59,384 bases of DNA. It comes from CAYFLR01 sp964343805. GTDB taxonomy: Bacteria; Bdellovibrionota_B; Oligoflexia; CAYFLR01. The stretch lies in the NCBI GenBank assembly GCA_964343805.1, contig CAYFLR010000036.1, forward strand, positions 1 through 59,384. Reading direction: 5' to 3'. A program made the translations under genes and the position numbers. Numbering within the stretch: the first letter of the stretch is position 1; each line of letters begins with the position of its first letter. This document shows positions 26,818-36,006 of this stretch, piece after piece. The notes beneath the pieces were generated by a model that searched no databases, was not told the origin of the DNA, and was given only the letters and a program-made list of their open reading frames with translations.

Positions 26818-28137
26818 TTACTTATTGGCGGAGGTGACTAATTTTTCATAGTGAAGTAAATGGTCCATAAATGCAGAGGTCAAAAGTCCTCCCAGGATAG
26901 AGGGATTTAGTGGTATTTTGCTTGCTAAATTCACTCGATGAGCGGAATGAAAAGTAACTTGAGTCGAAATGGAGTCGTAAGCTTTAAACTCTACACTTCC
27001 AATATCTGTTTCGGTGGAACCATTATCAGAATAAAATACTCGCCAATAGACTTTGGCCCTCCTTTCATCATATTCAATCACTTCCACTTTGGCCATATCA
27101 TTATTAAGTAGTTCGATATTTATGTCCCCGGGAAGGGAGGATAAAACCATGCGTTCCACTTGCCTGATAGGACGGCCTTGGTTGTCTTTTTCATAAACCA
27201 CATTTCTCCCCCCCCCCAACCAGTGAGCTAATTTTTTTCCCCATTTGGCAGGGGGGATGATTTGAACGAATTTTTCGTAGGGAACATGAATAACCTTACT
27301 GGTTAACTCCACGGTTGCCTCTAATGGAGGGGCATCATTGGTGCGAAATTCTTTGATAGTCTGTGGATAGCTCCATTTGACTCCCTTTGCTAACTGATCT
27401 TTGTCTTTGGAGTTGAGCTCCTGCAGCGGACCTGCTGGTGATTCTGATTGAAAAATTTGAACGACTTTTACCGTATCCCAAATGTCATTAGAGCTATGAT
27501 CTCCTTTATTGCATATGGGGTGCGAGGTGGGTGGAGTGGTGGCTTCAGGTAAGCAAGTAATGGCATAACTATCCTCTACCTCAGTTAAAGTGAAGGGCAG
27601 GTTACTGACAAAGGGATTGGAAAATTCAAACTCTGTTTCTTCTCCCTTTTCATCTAGCCAGATTTTGGTGAGCTGAAAATGAAGCAGATTCTGTTTTTGT
27701 TCCATTTGATATTGCCAGGCAATATTAAAGGCCGCCGAATGTTTGCGGCTTTGCTGATCAGTCCAATAAAAAATCATGGCATCAAATCGATCCTTAAAAC
27801 TTTCTTGACCTTTGGGATTGTTTCCATAGCCTAAAAATTCATTTTTAATATGGCTAAAAAAGGCTAAAGCATTGCACTTAAATGCTTCTTCATAACGCTC
27901 ACTATTAAAATTAACTGAATTAACACCATACCCTTCATAATCATTGATTCCATGACTGTTTAAGCCTGCTTGTACTAAGAGTTCTAGTTGGTTAATAATT
28001 CTCTGCTGCAAATCTTTGTTTTCTGTTTCTAAAGCATCTATTTGTTTGGTTTGACTCCTCTGGCTTCTTTTCTTACATGAGCAGAAGGCTATAAAGACAC
28101 ATAGAAATAGCATGAACATTGATATTGATTGCTTCAA
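26818..28137 (-). CDS. lipoprotein of unknown function with a G10 tract in the coding region
   Basis: TTG start with AAGGAGA 5 nt upstream, signal peptide and a lipobox ending in Cys-Ser-Cys followed by KKR. The C-terminal third (about 290-439) reads like a START/SRPBCC-type ligand-binding domain: alternating strands, then a helix at the end (SAFMDHLLHYEKLV). This is inference. A run of ten G (27208-27217, as C on the + strand) encodes the Gly-Gly-Gly of WLGGGRN in the middle of the gene; loss or gain of one base would truncate the protein. Follows closely upstream of the phytase-like propeller gene, 12 nt apart. Confidence 0.7.
   Translation of the reverse strand: MKQSISMFMLFLCVFIAFCSCKKRSQRSQTKQIDALETENKDLQQRIINQLELLVQAGLNSHGINDYEGYGVNSVNFNSERYEEAFKCNALAFFSHIKNEFLGYGNNPKGQESFKDRFDAMIFYWTDQQSRKHSAAFNIAWQYQMEQKQNLLHFQLTKIWLDEKGEETEFEFSNPFVSNLPFTLTEVEDSYAITCLPEATTPPTSHPICNKGDHSSNDIWDTVKVVQIFQSESPAGPLQELNSKDKDQLAKGVKWSYPQTIKEFRTNDAPPLEATVELTSKVIHVPYEKFVQIIPPAKWGKKLAHWLGGGRNVVYEKDNQGRPIRQVERMVLSSLPGDINIELLNNDMAKVEVIEYDERRAKVYWRVFYSDNGSTETDIGSVEFKAYDSISTQVTFHSAHRVNLASKIPLNPSILGGLLTSAFMDHLLHYEKLVTSANK
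27208..27217. repeat. homopolymer C10/G10 inside a lipoprotein gene
   Basis: Ten consecutive C on the + strand, G on the coding strand, in an AT-rich genome. Tracts of this length are prone to slipped-strand changes and are typical of phase-variable surface genes. Confidence 0.7.
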
Positions 28138-28149
28138 TTTGATCTCCTT

Positions 28150-29073
28150 TTATTTTACTAAAATCATCTGACCTTTTTCGCCATGTTTACGTTCTGAGTT
28201 GTATATAAATCCACTCCCATCGGGAAGATAACTGATAGCCTCTTGCTGCTTTAAATGGGGGAAGTTGTAAACTTTAAATTGGGGCTTTCCATTCTTTACC
28301 CCCTTTTCGAGAGGAACCTCTTTTGAGAGGTCTATATAAAACTCAATGATGGGACCATAAGTTAGAAGTAAAAATCGATCTCCTTTGGGAGATATATCCA
28401 TGCCTGTTACTAATGATTTTCGGGCAGAAGGAATAGAAATATAGTTTTTCATTATCAGGTCACCTTTTTTGATTAAGGTTTTGGCTCCTGCTGATTTTTC
28501 CTGCCATTTTGCTCGGGGGAGATAATAAATCTCGCAATTGTAGCGTTTTTTAGTAACGATATAAAGATCTCCATTGGGGTGCACTGCAAAGGCTTCCGCA
28601 TTTTGAGGTTCCAATGGGTAGCGAACAGAAAACTTCATGAGGTAATCCACCTCAACCTTCCACCAATTAAAGAGATGCGCCTTCCATTCCTTCTCTTCGA
28701 TCACGATGATTTTTAACTTTTTTCTTTTGAGTTTGTTATTGCCAATATCTGCAATAAAGAGACAGGATTTATTTGTTAGACAAGGTCCTAAAGAGAGATC
28801 TTCCATGTCTTTGGGCTTATATTTATGGATACTTATTTTTTGCAAGGACTCTTTACTCCCTTGCAAGTCAGATACATAAAAGACCCCTTTGCTTCCAGAG
28901 TCGTTCATATGATAGACCCGGTTTTTAAAAATACGGGAAACCGCAAGACCACTTGCTTCACTTAACTTTTTTGGAAGGGTTCCAATTTTCTGTGAGCGGG
29001 GGTCTCCATGGGCATTGGGGGTGAATAGAATTATGCCAAGGAAGAGCATGATCTTTTTGACTCTACACTGCAT
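28150..29073 (-). CDS. exported beta-propeller protein (phytase-like/esterase-like fold)
   Basis: The ATG at 29073 gives a signal peptide (LFLGIILFTPNAHG); a TTG at 29085 and an ATG at 29049 are alternatives. The mature part has the propeller pattern of the esterase-like-activity-of-phytase superfamily: EASGLAVS, MNDSG, MEDLSL, FIADIGNN, NAEAFAVHPNGDLYIVTK, and EAISYLPDGSGFIYNSE near the end. No metal-binding cluster typical of true phytases was checked beyond these. Exported binding or hydrolase protein; ligand unknown. The next gene (26818-28137) follows 12 nt downstream, so the two are cotranscribed. Confidence 0.7.
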   Translation of the reverse strand: MQCRVKKIMLFLGIILFTPNAHGDPRSQKIGTLPKKLSEASGLAVSRIFKNRVYHMNDSGSKGVFYVSDLQGSKESLQKISIHKYKPKDMEDLSLGPCLTNKSCLFIADIGNNKLKRKKLKIIVIEEKEWKAHLFNWWKVEVDYLMKFSVRYPLEPQNAEAFAVHPNGDLYIVTKKRYNCEIYYLPRAKWQEKSAGAKTLIKKGDLIMKNYISIPSARKSLVTGMDISPKGDRFLLLTYGPIIEFYIDLSKEVPLEKGVKNGKPQFKVYNFPHLKQQEAISYLPDGSGFIYNSERKHGEKGQMILVK

Positions 29074-29144
29074 AGCTTGACTCAATCTTAATTATCGGAG
29101 TTTTCCCTCATTATAACATACTACCTATGATAATTAATCCTGGT

Positions 29145-29176
29145 TTATTAAGATAGCTTAATAAGTAAAACTTATT
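29145..29176. promoter_or_regulatory. overlapping palindromes between divergent genes
   Basis: TTATTAAG-ATAG-CTTAATAA (29145-29164) is a perfect 8-bp dyad, and AATAAGT-AAA-ACTTATT (29160-29176) is a perfect 7-bp dyad that overlaps it. A further AACTTATT follows at 29191-29198. They lie between the minus-strand propeller gene and the plus-strand small membrane gene, as an operator would. Confidence 0.45.
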
Positions 29177-29220
29177 TCTAATATTAATAAAACTTATTGA
29201 CTAATGTTGGAGGATTCTCT

Positions 29221-29451
29221 ATGATGGTTTTTAGTAATTCAAAAAGTAAACATAAATGGAGATACACCATGGAAAAAAAGACAAGTATATTAGCCGCTAT
29301 CACAGTTTTTGTAGCCGTTGTAGCTATGGCTTGGATTGCCATTGAGTTTACCGGCTCTTCTTTGATTGCAAAAGATCAAATGATTGATGCCCAAGTTACC
29401 AATGAGGCTGGTCAAGATTGTGACATTAGTAAAATGGGATGCCTGTTATAG
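29221..29451 (+). CDS. small single-pass membrane protein
   Basis: ATG at 29221 with GGAGG upstream. The 76-residue product has one membrane helix (about 22-42, SILAAITVFVAVVAMAWIAI) after a basic N-terminus and a C-terminal acidic tail ending with CDISKMGCLL, two cysteines that could pair or carry a cofactor. No family recognised. Followed by a hairpin and the first kinase of the signalling island. Confidence 0.6.
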   Translation: MMVFSNSKSKHKWRYTMEKKTSILAAITVFVAVVAMAWIAIEFTGSSLIAKDQMIDAQVTNEAGQDCDISKMGCLL

Positions 29452-29469
29452 GTTTTTGTGCGTGATATA

Positions 29470-29498
29470 GGGAGAGCCCTTTGGCTCTCCCCCCCCCC
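29470..29498 (+). terminator. 9-bp hairpin followed by a C-run
   Basis: GGGAGAGCC-loop CTTT-GGCTCTCCC forms a strong stem 18 nt after the stop of the small membrane gene. The tail is a run of ten C (29489-29498, three of them in the stem) and then TTCTTT, not a U-run. Termination is likely, but the tail is odd. Confidence 0.5.
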
Positions 29499-29576
29499 TT
29501 CTTTGGTCTAGGAATTCTCCTCATAATTTCTTATAATGGAATGCAACCTACTATCTAACAACGGGAATTTGATACA

Positions 29577-30428
29577 GTGGAAGAAATTGAAAAGTTAAAG
29601 GGCAAATTAGAGAAAAGGTCAGAGCAATTAAAAGAACAGACTGTTCAAATTCAACAGCTCCATGATGAGCTCGCTGATCTTAAATCCCAGTTACTAGATT
29701 GTGAAAAGTATGCATCTTTAGGACGTATGGTAGCGGGGATGACTCATGAGATCAATACACCCATAGGGAATGGAGTTACATCTCTCTCTTTCTTTAAAGA
29801 AAATTTAGATACCATTTTCAAAGCTTTTAAAGAGAATAAATTAAAAAAGTCAGGATTGGTGGAGTTTTTTACTTCGGCAGAGGAGTGCTGCACTATATCT
29901 CTCAATAATATGCGGAGAGCAGCGGATTTAATTAGTAGTTTTAAATCCGTTTCAGCAGATCAAACCCATGGTGAGATGCGAACCATTATGGTAAAGAGTT
30001 ATATTGATGGAGTTATTCTCACTCTAAAACCGGTTCTTAAAAAAACAAATCTTACCCTAAATATCGAATGCGAAGAAACACAAAGTGTTGATACCTATCC
30101 CGGAGCAGTAGCTCAAATACTTACTAACCTGATAAATAATTCTGTACTCCATGGTTATGAAGCAGGTGCTCAAGGTGAAATTTTAATTAGAAGTAAACTT
30201 TCTGAAAGTCACTGGGAACTCTTTTATAAAGATGATGGAAAAGGGATTCCTAGAGAGTATTTAGATCGACTGTTCGACCCCTTTTTCACCACTAAACGAG
30301 ACAGTGGGGGCACTGGTTTAGGTTTAAATATTATCCACAATATCGTTAATAAAAAATTAAATGGGGAGCTCACCTGTGAGAGTGAAGAAGGAGAGGGTGT
30401 TTCCTTTCTGATAAAAATTCCTATTTAA
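29577..30428 (+). CDS. soluble histidine kinase
   Basis: A 283-residue kinase with GTG start. Residues 1-45 are a coiled coil (EEIEKLKGKLEKRSEQLKEQ), followed by a HisKA-like domain with H57 in GMTHEINTPIGN, and an ATPase domain (N box LTNLINNSVLHGYE, DDGKGI, GGTGLGLNI). It has no sensor or receiver domain of its own. It is clearly paralogous to the C-terminal kinase module of the hybrid kinase at 33305-35926 (same HEINTPIG, LKKS, HGYE and PFFTT stations). Probably part of one relay with its neighbours. Convergent with the CheA-like gene, 22 nt apart. Confidence 0.88.
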   Translation: MEEIEKLKGKLEKRSEQLKEQTVQIQQLHDELADLKSQLLDCEKYASLGRMVAGMTHEINTPIGNGVTSLSFFKENLDTIFKAFKENKLKKSGLVEFFTSAEECCTISLNNMRRAADLISSFKSVSADQTHGEMRTIMVKSYIDGVILTLKPVLKKTNLTLNIECEETQSVDTYPGAVAQILTNLINNSVLHGYEAGAQGEILIRSKLSESHWELFYKDDGKGIPREYLDRLFDPFFTTKRDSGGTGLGLNIIHNIVNKKLNGELTCESEEGEGVSFLIKIPI

Positions 30429-30450
30429 ACTGACTTCTTAACTTGTATCC

Positions 30451-32427
30451 TCAACTTCTTGGAATAGATATGGTAAAAGTAGTGCCTACGCCTACCTGAG
30501 AGTTTACCTCTAGAGTGCCATTAGCCTCTTCGATACTTGATTTAACTGCAGACATTCCTACACCTCGGCCAGAGAGGGTTGAGACTTGCTCTTTGGTGGA
30601 AAATCCCGCATGAAAAATCAGTTCTAATTTTTCTTTGTCACTGAACTCATTCGCTTGCTCTGCGGTAACAATACCTTTATCAAGAGCTTTTTGTAAGAGC
30701 TTATCTCCATCAATCCCTCGACCATCATCTGTAAAAACAATGGTCCATTTATCGGATTCCTCTTTAAAATCAATACTGATAGTAGCTGTTTCAGGTTTAT
30801 CACCTCGATCAGGTCCATCTTCAATGCCATGGTCAATAGAGTTTCTAATTAAGTGAGAAATGTTACTAAAAATAGGAATAAGAATATCGGGATCCATTTT
30901 GATATGGTCTCCAGAAGTTTGGAGCTGGATAGGTTTTTTACATTTCTCTCCCAGTCTTTGGATCAACTTGGCATTTCCTCCGAATAGCACGATGGCTTCC
31001 TCAAACTGAAGCTTTTTAATAAACTGATTTATAAAGCTACTCAGTTGATCTAAGTCCTTCACCTCGCTGAGTTTGGTTTCTAATTTGCTAATTTCTTCCC
31101 GAGATACTTTGAGATGTTTCTCTTCTGGATTTTGATAATCAATAGTAAGTACTGGAAAACTGTCTTTCAAAAAATTGACCAATTTCAGTTCTATGGAGTC
31201 TATATCATTTGCGTTAATAGCTTCAAGCTCTTCTACTTCATGGACCTTAGCGGCAATATCTTTAAGTCCATAACAGCCGGTGGTTCCTTTGATCGTGTGG
31301 AGGATTTTACGAACTTCGGTTTGATCTCCGGCTTTTTCAAAATCACTGGCTTTTTGAAAACTCCCTTTGATATGATCAATAAAGCGGATAAATTCTTCTT
31401 TGGATTTCAAAATTTCAATGAGGGTTTGATTTTTTCTGATCTCCTCTTGTGCCTTTTCCTCTTCAGTAATATCAACAATGGTAAACATGATACTTTTTAA
31501 TTTTTCTTCATTATCAAGTAGCATTTTTCCAATAATACTGTAGGTTCTTCCCTCCCTAGTAAAGCGGTCAGGTAGCTGTGATACATAAAGCTCTGGCATA
31601 AACTCATCTTCAAAAATGAGTTTATACATCACCATAAAACCTTCTCGCCATTTGGGCTTCTCACTCATTAAATCAGGTAATGAGAGGTCTTCTATTTTCT
31701 CTTGTCCAAATATGTTTTGGCAGCTTTTGGTGTACCCAGGTTGAATTTTAGCATCCTGGTCACAAATAAGGACTCCCGATTGCACATTGTTCAAAATATC
31801 TTTAACCTGTTTGGTTCTTTCTTCTACTTTTTCTTCCAGGGTATCTACTAAGTCGGCCAACTCTTTTTGAGTTCTTTCAATGGTATTTATATCTCTAAAG
31901 GATCTTAAAGAGGTTATAACCGAGTTAAAAAGCTTCTGGTAGGTGAGCTCCCCTTTTTCTTTGTAATCGTTAATATCATAATTGGTAATTACATCTGTCT
32001 CAGGGGCTTGACCTGGTTGACCCGTTCTTAAGATAATTCTCACACAGTGGTTTTGCATTTGATTGCGGATAAATTTAACCACCTCTAAACCGGCATGATT
32101 GGTCTCCATAACCACATCGAGCAGAACCAGTGCCAGATCAGGAATTTCTTGTAGTTTCTCTTTCGCTTCTGCACCTGAATTGGCTTGAAAGAGTTTTAGT
32201 TTTTTATCCATAAAACTGAACTTGGACAAAGTCACTTTGGTAATTTCAACCACATCTTTGTCGTCATCCACGATGAGCACATTCCAGTGGGAATCATTTC
32301 CACTGCTTTGACTCCGAGGTTTGGCTATGATTTCCGATGGCTCTGCCTCCTCGTCATCCTCTGGTGAAAATGCGAGCTCTTCCTCCTCTTCCTCTTCATC
32401 CATAAATACTAATTCATCATCTTCCAT
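30451..32427 (-). CDS. CheA-like histidine kinase: REC-PAS-Hpt-ATPase
   Basis: The ATG at 32427 has GGAG upstream; a GTG 12 nt earlier is possible. Domain order: acidic tail (about 1-40), receiver (about 50-180, DDD and LLDVVME, with ILRTGQPGQAPE), coiled coil, PAS-like domain (about 215-325), Hpt domain with phospho-histidine H381 (LHTIKGTTG), and a CheA-type ATPase domain (HLIRNSIDHGIE, DDGRGID, GRGVGMSAV). There is no CheW-like domain and no P2 domain, so it is not a chemotaxis CheA but a relay kinase. It follows the receiver gene by 15 nt and shares that gene's receiver type. Soluble. Confidence 0.88.
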   Translation of the reverse strand: MEDDELVFMDEEEEEEELAFSPEDDEEAEPSEIIAKPRSQSSGNDSHWNVLIVDDDKDVVEITKVTLSKFSFMDKKLKLFQANSGAEAKEKLQEIPDLALVLLDVVMETNHAGLEVVKFIRNQMQNHCVRIILRTGQPGQAPETDVITNYDINDYKEKGELTYQKLFNSVITSLRSFRDINTIERTQKELADLVDTLEEKVEERTKQVKDILNNVQSGVLICDQDAKIQPGYTKSCQNIFGQEKIEDLSLPDLMSEKPKWREGFMVMYKLIFEDEFMPELYVSQLPDRFTREGRTYSIIGKMLLDNEEKLKSIMFTIVDITEEEKAQEEIRKNQTLIEILKSKEEFIRFIDHIKGSFQKASDFEKAGDQTEVRKILHTIKGTTGCYGLKDIAAKVHEVEELEAINANDIDSIELKLVNFLKDSFPVLTIDYQNPEEKHLKVSREEISKLETKLSEVKDLDQLSSFINQFIKKLQFEEAIVLFGGNAKLIQRLGEKCKKPIQLQTSGDHIKMDPDILIPIFSNISHLIRNSIDHGIEDGPDRGDKPETATISIDFKEESDKWTIVFTDDGRGIDGDKLLQKALDKGIVTAEQANEFSDKEKLELIFHAGFSTKEQVSTLSGRGVGMSAVKSSIEEANGTLEVNSQVGVGTTFTISIPRS

Positions 32428-32442
32428 CACACTCTCCACACT

Positions 32443-33102
32443 TTATTCATCTATCTGTCTTACCAGCTCCATAATTTTTTCAAACTGTTCTGGACTTAAT
32501 GTTTTGCCCAGATGCTGCATCACCTGATTGTCTTCCAGTAAAACTCTCAGTTTAGTATAACCTGCAAGGCTCTCATTGATACAGCATTTTCCAGCCAGTA
32601 GTTGATGAGTTAATCTAAAAGCTTTATATTTTAGAGCTTGGCTATCTTTTTTAGCTTTTAGAATTTGTTGGTAGGAGCGTAGTCCAAGAGACATAAAATT
32701 AAAAAGCCGTTTAATAGTTATGTCTTCCTTATTTTGATAATTATCTACCTCATACCCTTTTATAACTTCATCTTCTGGCGCTAAGCCGGGCCAGGCTGTG
32801 CGAATTATAATCCGAACTTCCCGGTTTCCCAACTCCTCTCTAATATAATTAACCAGCTTTAAGCCGGAGTCATCTTCCTCCATCACTACATCTAACAAAA
32901 TGAGAGCTGTGTCACTATGCTCTTTAATTAACTTTTTTGCTTCTTTTGCTGATTCGCAAGAAATGATTTCTATCTTGCGATTTTCAAACTTGAAAGTTTG
33001 TAATGATAATTCCGTGACCTGGATCACATCCAAATCATCATCCACCACCATCACTTTGAAAGGTTTGTTCTTTTCAGCTTCCACCTTATTTAAACTGCTC
33101 AT
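32443..33102 (-). CDS. response regulator with C-terminal helical region
   Basis: A 219-residue protein. The N-terminal receiver (about 13-145) has VDDDLD, LILLDVVMEEDD as phospho-acceptor stretch and the IIIRTAWPGLAPE motif, close to the receiver of the downstream CheA-like kinase (ILRTGQPGQAPE); the two look like duplicates. The C-terminal 70 residues are helical with no DNA-binding motif. GAGG lies 6 nt before the ATG. Likely the kinase's partner. The region upstream (33103-33304) is the divergent promoter shared with the hybrid kinase. Confidence 0.85.
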   Translation of the reverse strand: MSSLNKVEAEKNKPFKVMVVDDDLDVIQVTELSLQTFKFENRKIEIISCESAKEAKKLIKEHSDTALILLDVVMEEDDSGLKLVNYIREELGNREVRIIIRTAWPGLAPEDEVIKGYEVDNYQNKEDITIKRLFNFMSLGLRSYQQILKAKKDSQALKYKAFRLTHQLLAGKCCINESLAGYTKLRVLLEDNQVMQHLGKTLSPEQFEKIMELVRQIDE

Positions 33103-33304
33103 TCAAACCTCAATTTGCTGATTCTATATTCGTATCGGTGGATGGAAATAATAATTCAGCAAAAGATGTATCTACTTATAATAGCAGGTGAATTTGCCTT
33201 TTAAAAGTAAACCTTCTCATTTTGACATAATTGTCCATTTCCTTTTTAAATTATAGACTGTAAAATATAAGATAGGTTCAACTGTATTATAATAAGGTGA
33301 TTAA

Positions 33305-35926
33305 ATGAGCTCTTGGGGACTCGTAGATAATACCTCTTTTTTTAGACTCTATGCCGCCATGATTGTGGGATACCCCATTTGGAGTATCGTCATGTATCTC
33401 TATCTTCCTAATGTGACTGATGATCCCATTGGGCGTTCAGCCATTGGTTTTCTGAGCTTTTTAAGCCTCATGCTCTCTTTTAAAGTCCAGCTTATTAAAA
33501 AGAACATGGAGTATATTATCTATGGAATGGCCTTTTTAATTGCTTTTCATTTTTATTATCTGCTGTATAAAAGTGGTAATTCCATTATCTACATCATTGG
33601 CTGTCTCCTGCTTGCTGCTTCCTCTTCCCCCGCTTTTAAAAGAGTGTCCTATCTGGTAGGCTACTCTGTATTTAGCGCATGCATCGCTTTTATGGTACCC
33701 TTTTTTAATAATGCTCCTCCTGAATATACCGTGATGCTCACTGCAGGGGTGGTGACTATTACCCTCTTTGCGATTTTGATGCTCGTCCAACAAATTTACT
33801 TAAATAAGCGGGTTGAAAAAGAGACTAATCTGCGTATGGAAGCTCAAAGACAGAGTCTTGAAGCGGAGAGCCAGCGAGAAAAGGCTGAGGAGCAATTCAA
33901 GGCTGAACAGAAAATGGGTAAGTTGAAAGATGAGTTTTTAGCCAACACCTCGCACGAATTAAGAACCCCCTTAAATGGGATTATTGGGATTGCCGACTCT
34001 CTATTAGAAGGAGCCACCGGGCAATTATCTGAAGCTACTCGCAAGAATCTTTCCATGATTGTTCATAGTGGAAAAAGGCTCACCTCCTTAGTTAATAACA
34101 TTCTTGATTTTTCCAAACTCAACGAAAATAAGATGGATATTGAGCTAGAACCTATTGATGCTCGCATCACAGCAGATATTGTCTTAGAGCTTTCAAAATC
34201 CACCTTAGGGAGTAAAAAGTTAGAACTTGTTAATAGTATGCCGGAAGACACCCCCATTGTTAAAGCTAGTGAGGATAGACTTATTCAAGTGCTCCATAAC
34301 TTAGTGGGAAATGCTCTCAAATTTACAGAAGAGGGGAGTATTGAAATTTCCTCGGAAATAGAAGGGGAAATGTTGAAAATCATGGTGAAAGACACCGGGA
34401 TTGGTATTGCCCCTGATAAGCAAGAACAAGTGTTTGCTTCCTTTGAACAAGCCGATGGTTCTACCTCTCGTAAGTATGGAGGAACAGGTCTTGGTTTATC
34501 TATCACCAAGCAAATTATTGAGCTCCATGGAGGAACCATTGGTCTTACCTCCAAAGAGGGAGAAGGATCTACCTTCTTTTTCACACTTCCTCTTGCTGAA
34601 CAAGGCGTTGATGCCAAAAACAAGAGTTTAGAAGAGCGTTCAGATGAGGAAAAAGCAGTGGCTCAAAAGTCCATGATTGTGGGCAGTGAAAGTATGGATG
34701 ATCTTGAGGTGGAACAGATCAGCTTGGAAGGTCGAGAGGGGAATATCCTTGTGGTAGATGATGAACCTATTAATATTCAGGTTTTAATCAATCACCTTTC
34801 GGTAGTTGGTTACAAAACGGTTTCAGCTCAAAATGGAAGGGAAGCTCTGGATAAACTGGGGCAAACCACTGAGCCTTTCGATTTGATTTTACTTGATGTA
34901 ATGATGCCGGTGATGAATGGCTTTGAATTTCTGGAGACGGTGAGAGAAAGGGAGCGGGCTCAAGATGCTGATTCAAGTATTCCCATTGTGATGCTGACAG
35001 CCAAAAATCAAATCAATGACCTGGTGAAAGCTTTTTATTTAGGTGCCAATGATTATGTTACTAAACCATTTATTAAAGAAGAGCTGTTAGCCCGAGTAAA
35101 AAATCATATTACTTTAGCTAATGCCGTGACCCTCAAGGTGAAGTTTAAAGAGCAATTGCACTCAGAAAAACTCAATTTCTTAGGCCAGATGATTGCTGGT
35201 GTCGCTCATGAAATCAACACTCCCATTGGTACCACTCTCACAGCCGCTTCCCTCTGCGAAAAATCCACCGAAGAGGTTTATGATCTTTTTAGTGGCAATA
35301 AACTAAAGAAATCTCATTTGGGCGATTATCTCACTCAAAGTAAAAGTTCTAGTGGTCTGATCACCTCCAATGTGAGAAGAGTGAGTACTTTAATCGATAA
35401 TTTTAAGATGCTATCGGTGGATAATCATTCAGAAGAAAAACGCTCTTTTTTGATTCAGAAGTATTTTGATATCACCCTGGGTCTACTTACCGCCGAGTTA
35501 GCAAAATATGATCATACAATAGAAATATCCTGTCCTCCAGATCTGGAGATTTATAGTTATCCTGGCTGCCTGGTTCAAATTATTACTGGTTTGATTTCCA
35601 ACTCCTTAGTACATGGCTATGAGGAGGGCACCACTTTAGAGATAAAAATCACCGCCAAAGGTCAGGGAGATAATCTTCTTTTAACTTATCAAGATAATGG
35701 CAAAGGGATCGACCCTGAGCATATTGATCAAATTTTTAATCCCTTTTTCACCACGCGCAAGAATAAGGGAAGTATTGGTCTAGGATTAAACATTATCTTT
35801 AACCTCATTTCCTCCAAGTTAAAAGGATCTATCAGTTGTCAAAGCCAACAGGGTGAAGGAGTCACCTTCGATATGTCCTTCCCAATGCAAAAATACGAAC
35901 CGGTTGCTCCGGCTGTAAACTGCTAA
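33305..35926 (+). CDS. membrane hybrid kinase with two kinase cores and a receiver
   Basis: An 873-residue protein: six membrane helices (about 10-165), a coiled coil (170-205), HisKA with H217 (TSHELRTPLNG), ATPase domain (NLVGNALKFTEEG, GGTGLGLSI), a receiver with D531 (LILLDVMMP), then a second full kinase with H635 (VAHEINTPIG) and an ATPase domain ending at 873. The second core closely resembles the stand-alone kinase at 29577-30428. A tandem of two kinases around one receiver is unusual; phosphate may run from one to the other. AAGGTG precedes the ATG. No ligand domain is visible, so the membrane part is presumably the sensor. Confidence 0.9.
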   Translation: MSSWGLVDNTSFFRLYAAMIVGYPIWSIVMYLYLPNVTDDPIGRSAIGFLSFLSLMLSFKVQLIKKNMEYIIYGMAFLIAFHFYYLLYKSGNSIIYIIGCLLLAASSSPAFKRVSYLVGYSVFSACIAFMVPFFNNAPPEYTVMLTAGVVTITLFAILMLVQQIYLNKRVEKETNLRMEAQRQSLEAESQREKAEEQFKAEQKMGKLKDEFLANTSHELRTPLNGIIGIADSLLEGATGQLSEATRKNLSMIVHSGKRLTSLVNNILDFSKLNENKMDIELEPIDARITADIVLELSKSTLGSKKLELVNSMPEDTPIVKASEDRLIQVLHNLVGNALKFTEEGSIEISSEIEGEMLKIMVKDTGIGIAPDKQEQVFASFEQADGSTSRKYGGTGLGLSITKQIIELHGGTIGLTSKEGEGSTFFFTLPLAEQGVDAKNKSLEERSDEEKAVAQKSMIVGSESMDDLEVEQISLEGREGNILVVDDEPINIQVLINHLSVVGYKTVSAQNGREALDKLGQTTEPFDLILLDVMMPVMNGFEFLETVRERERAQDADSSIPIVMLTAKNQINDLVKAFYLGANDYVTKPFIKEELLARVKNHITLANAVTLKVKFKEQLHSEKLNFLGQMIAGVAHEINTPIGTTLTAASLCEKSTEEVYDLFSGNKLKKSHLGDYLTQSKSSSGLITSNVRRVSTLIDNFKMLSVDNHSEEKRSFLIQKYFDITLGLLTAELAKYDHTIEISCPPDLEIYSYPGCLVQIITGLISNSLVHGYEEGTTLEIKITAKGQGDNLLLTYQDNGKGIDPEHIDQIFNPFFTTRKNKGSIGLGLNIIFNLISSKLKGSISCQSQQGEGVTFDMSFPMQKYEPVAPAVNC

Positions 35927-36006
35927 CAAATTTTTTTTGTGACAAAATTCTCGTCCTTGCATCCCCTTTATGAGAGCAAGAAATTAACTTTATTGAGGGG
36001 ACTAAT

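Noticed and set aside
26795..26841. AGGAGG followed by ATG and a nine-codon frame on the plus strand
   Set aside because: Nine codons only, overlapping the 3' end of the minus-strand lipoprotein gene; probably chance.
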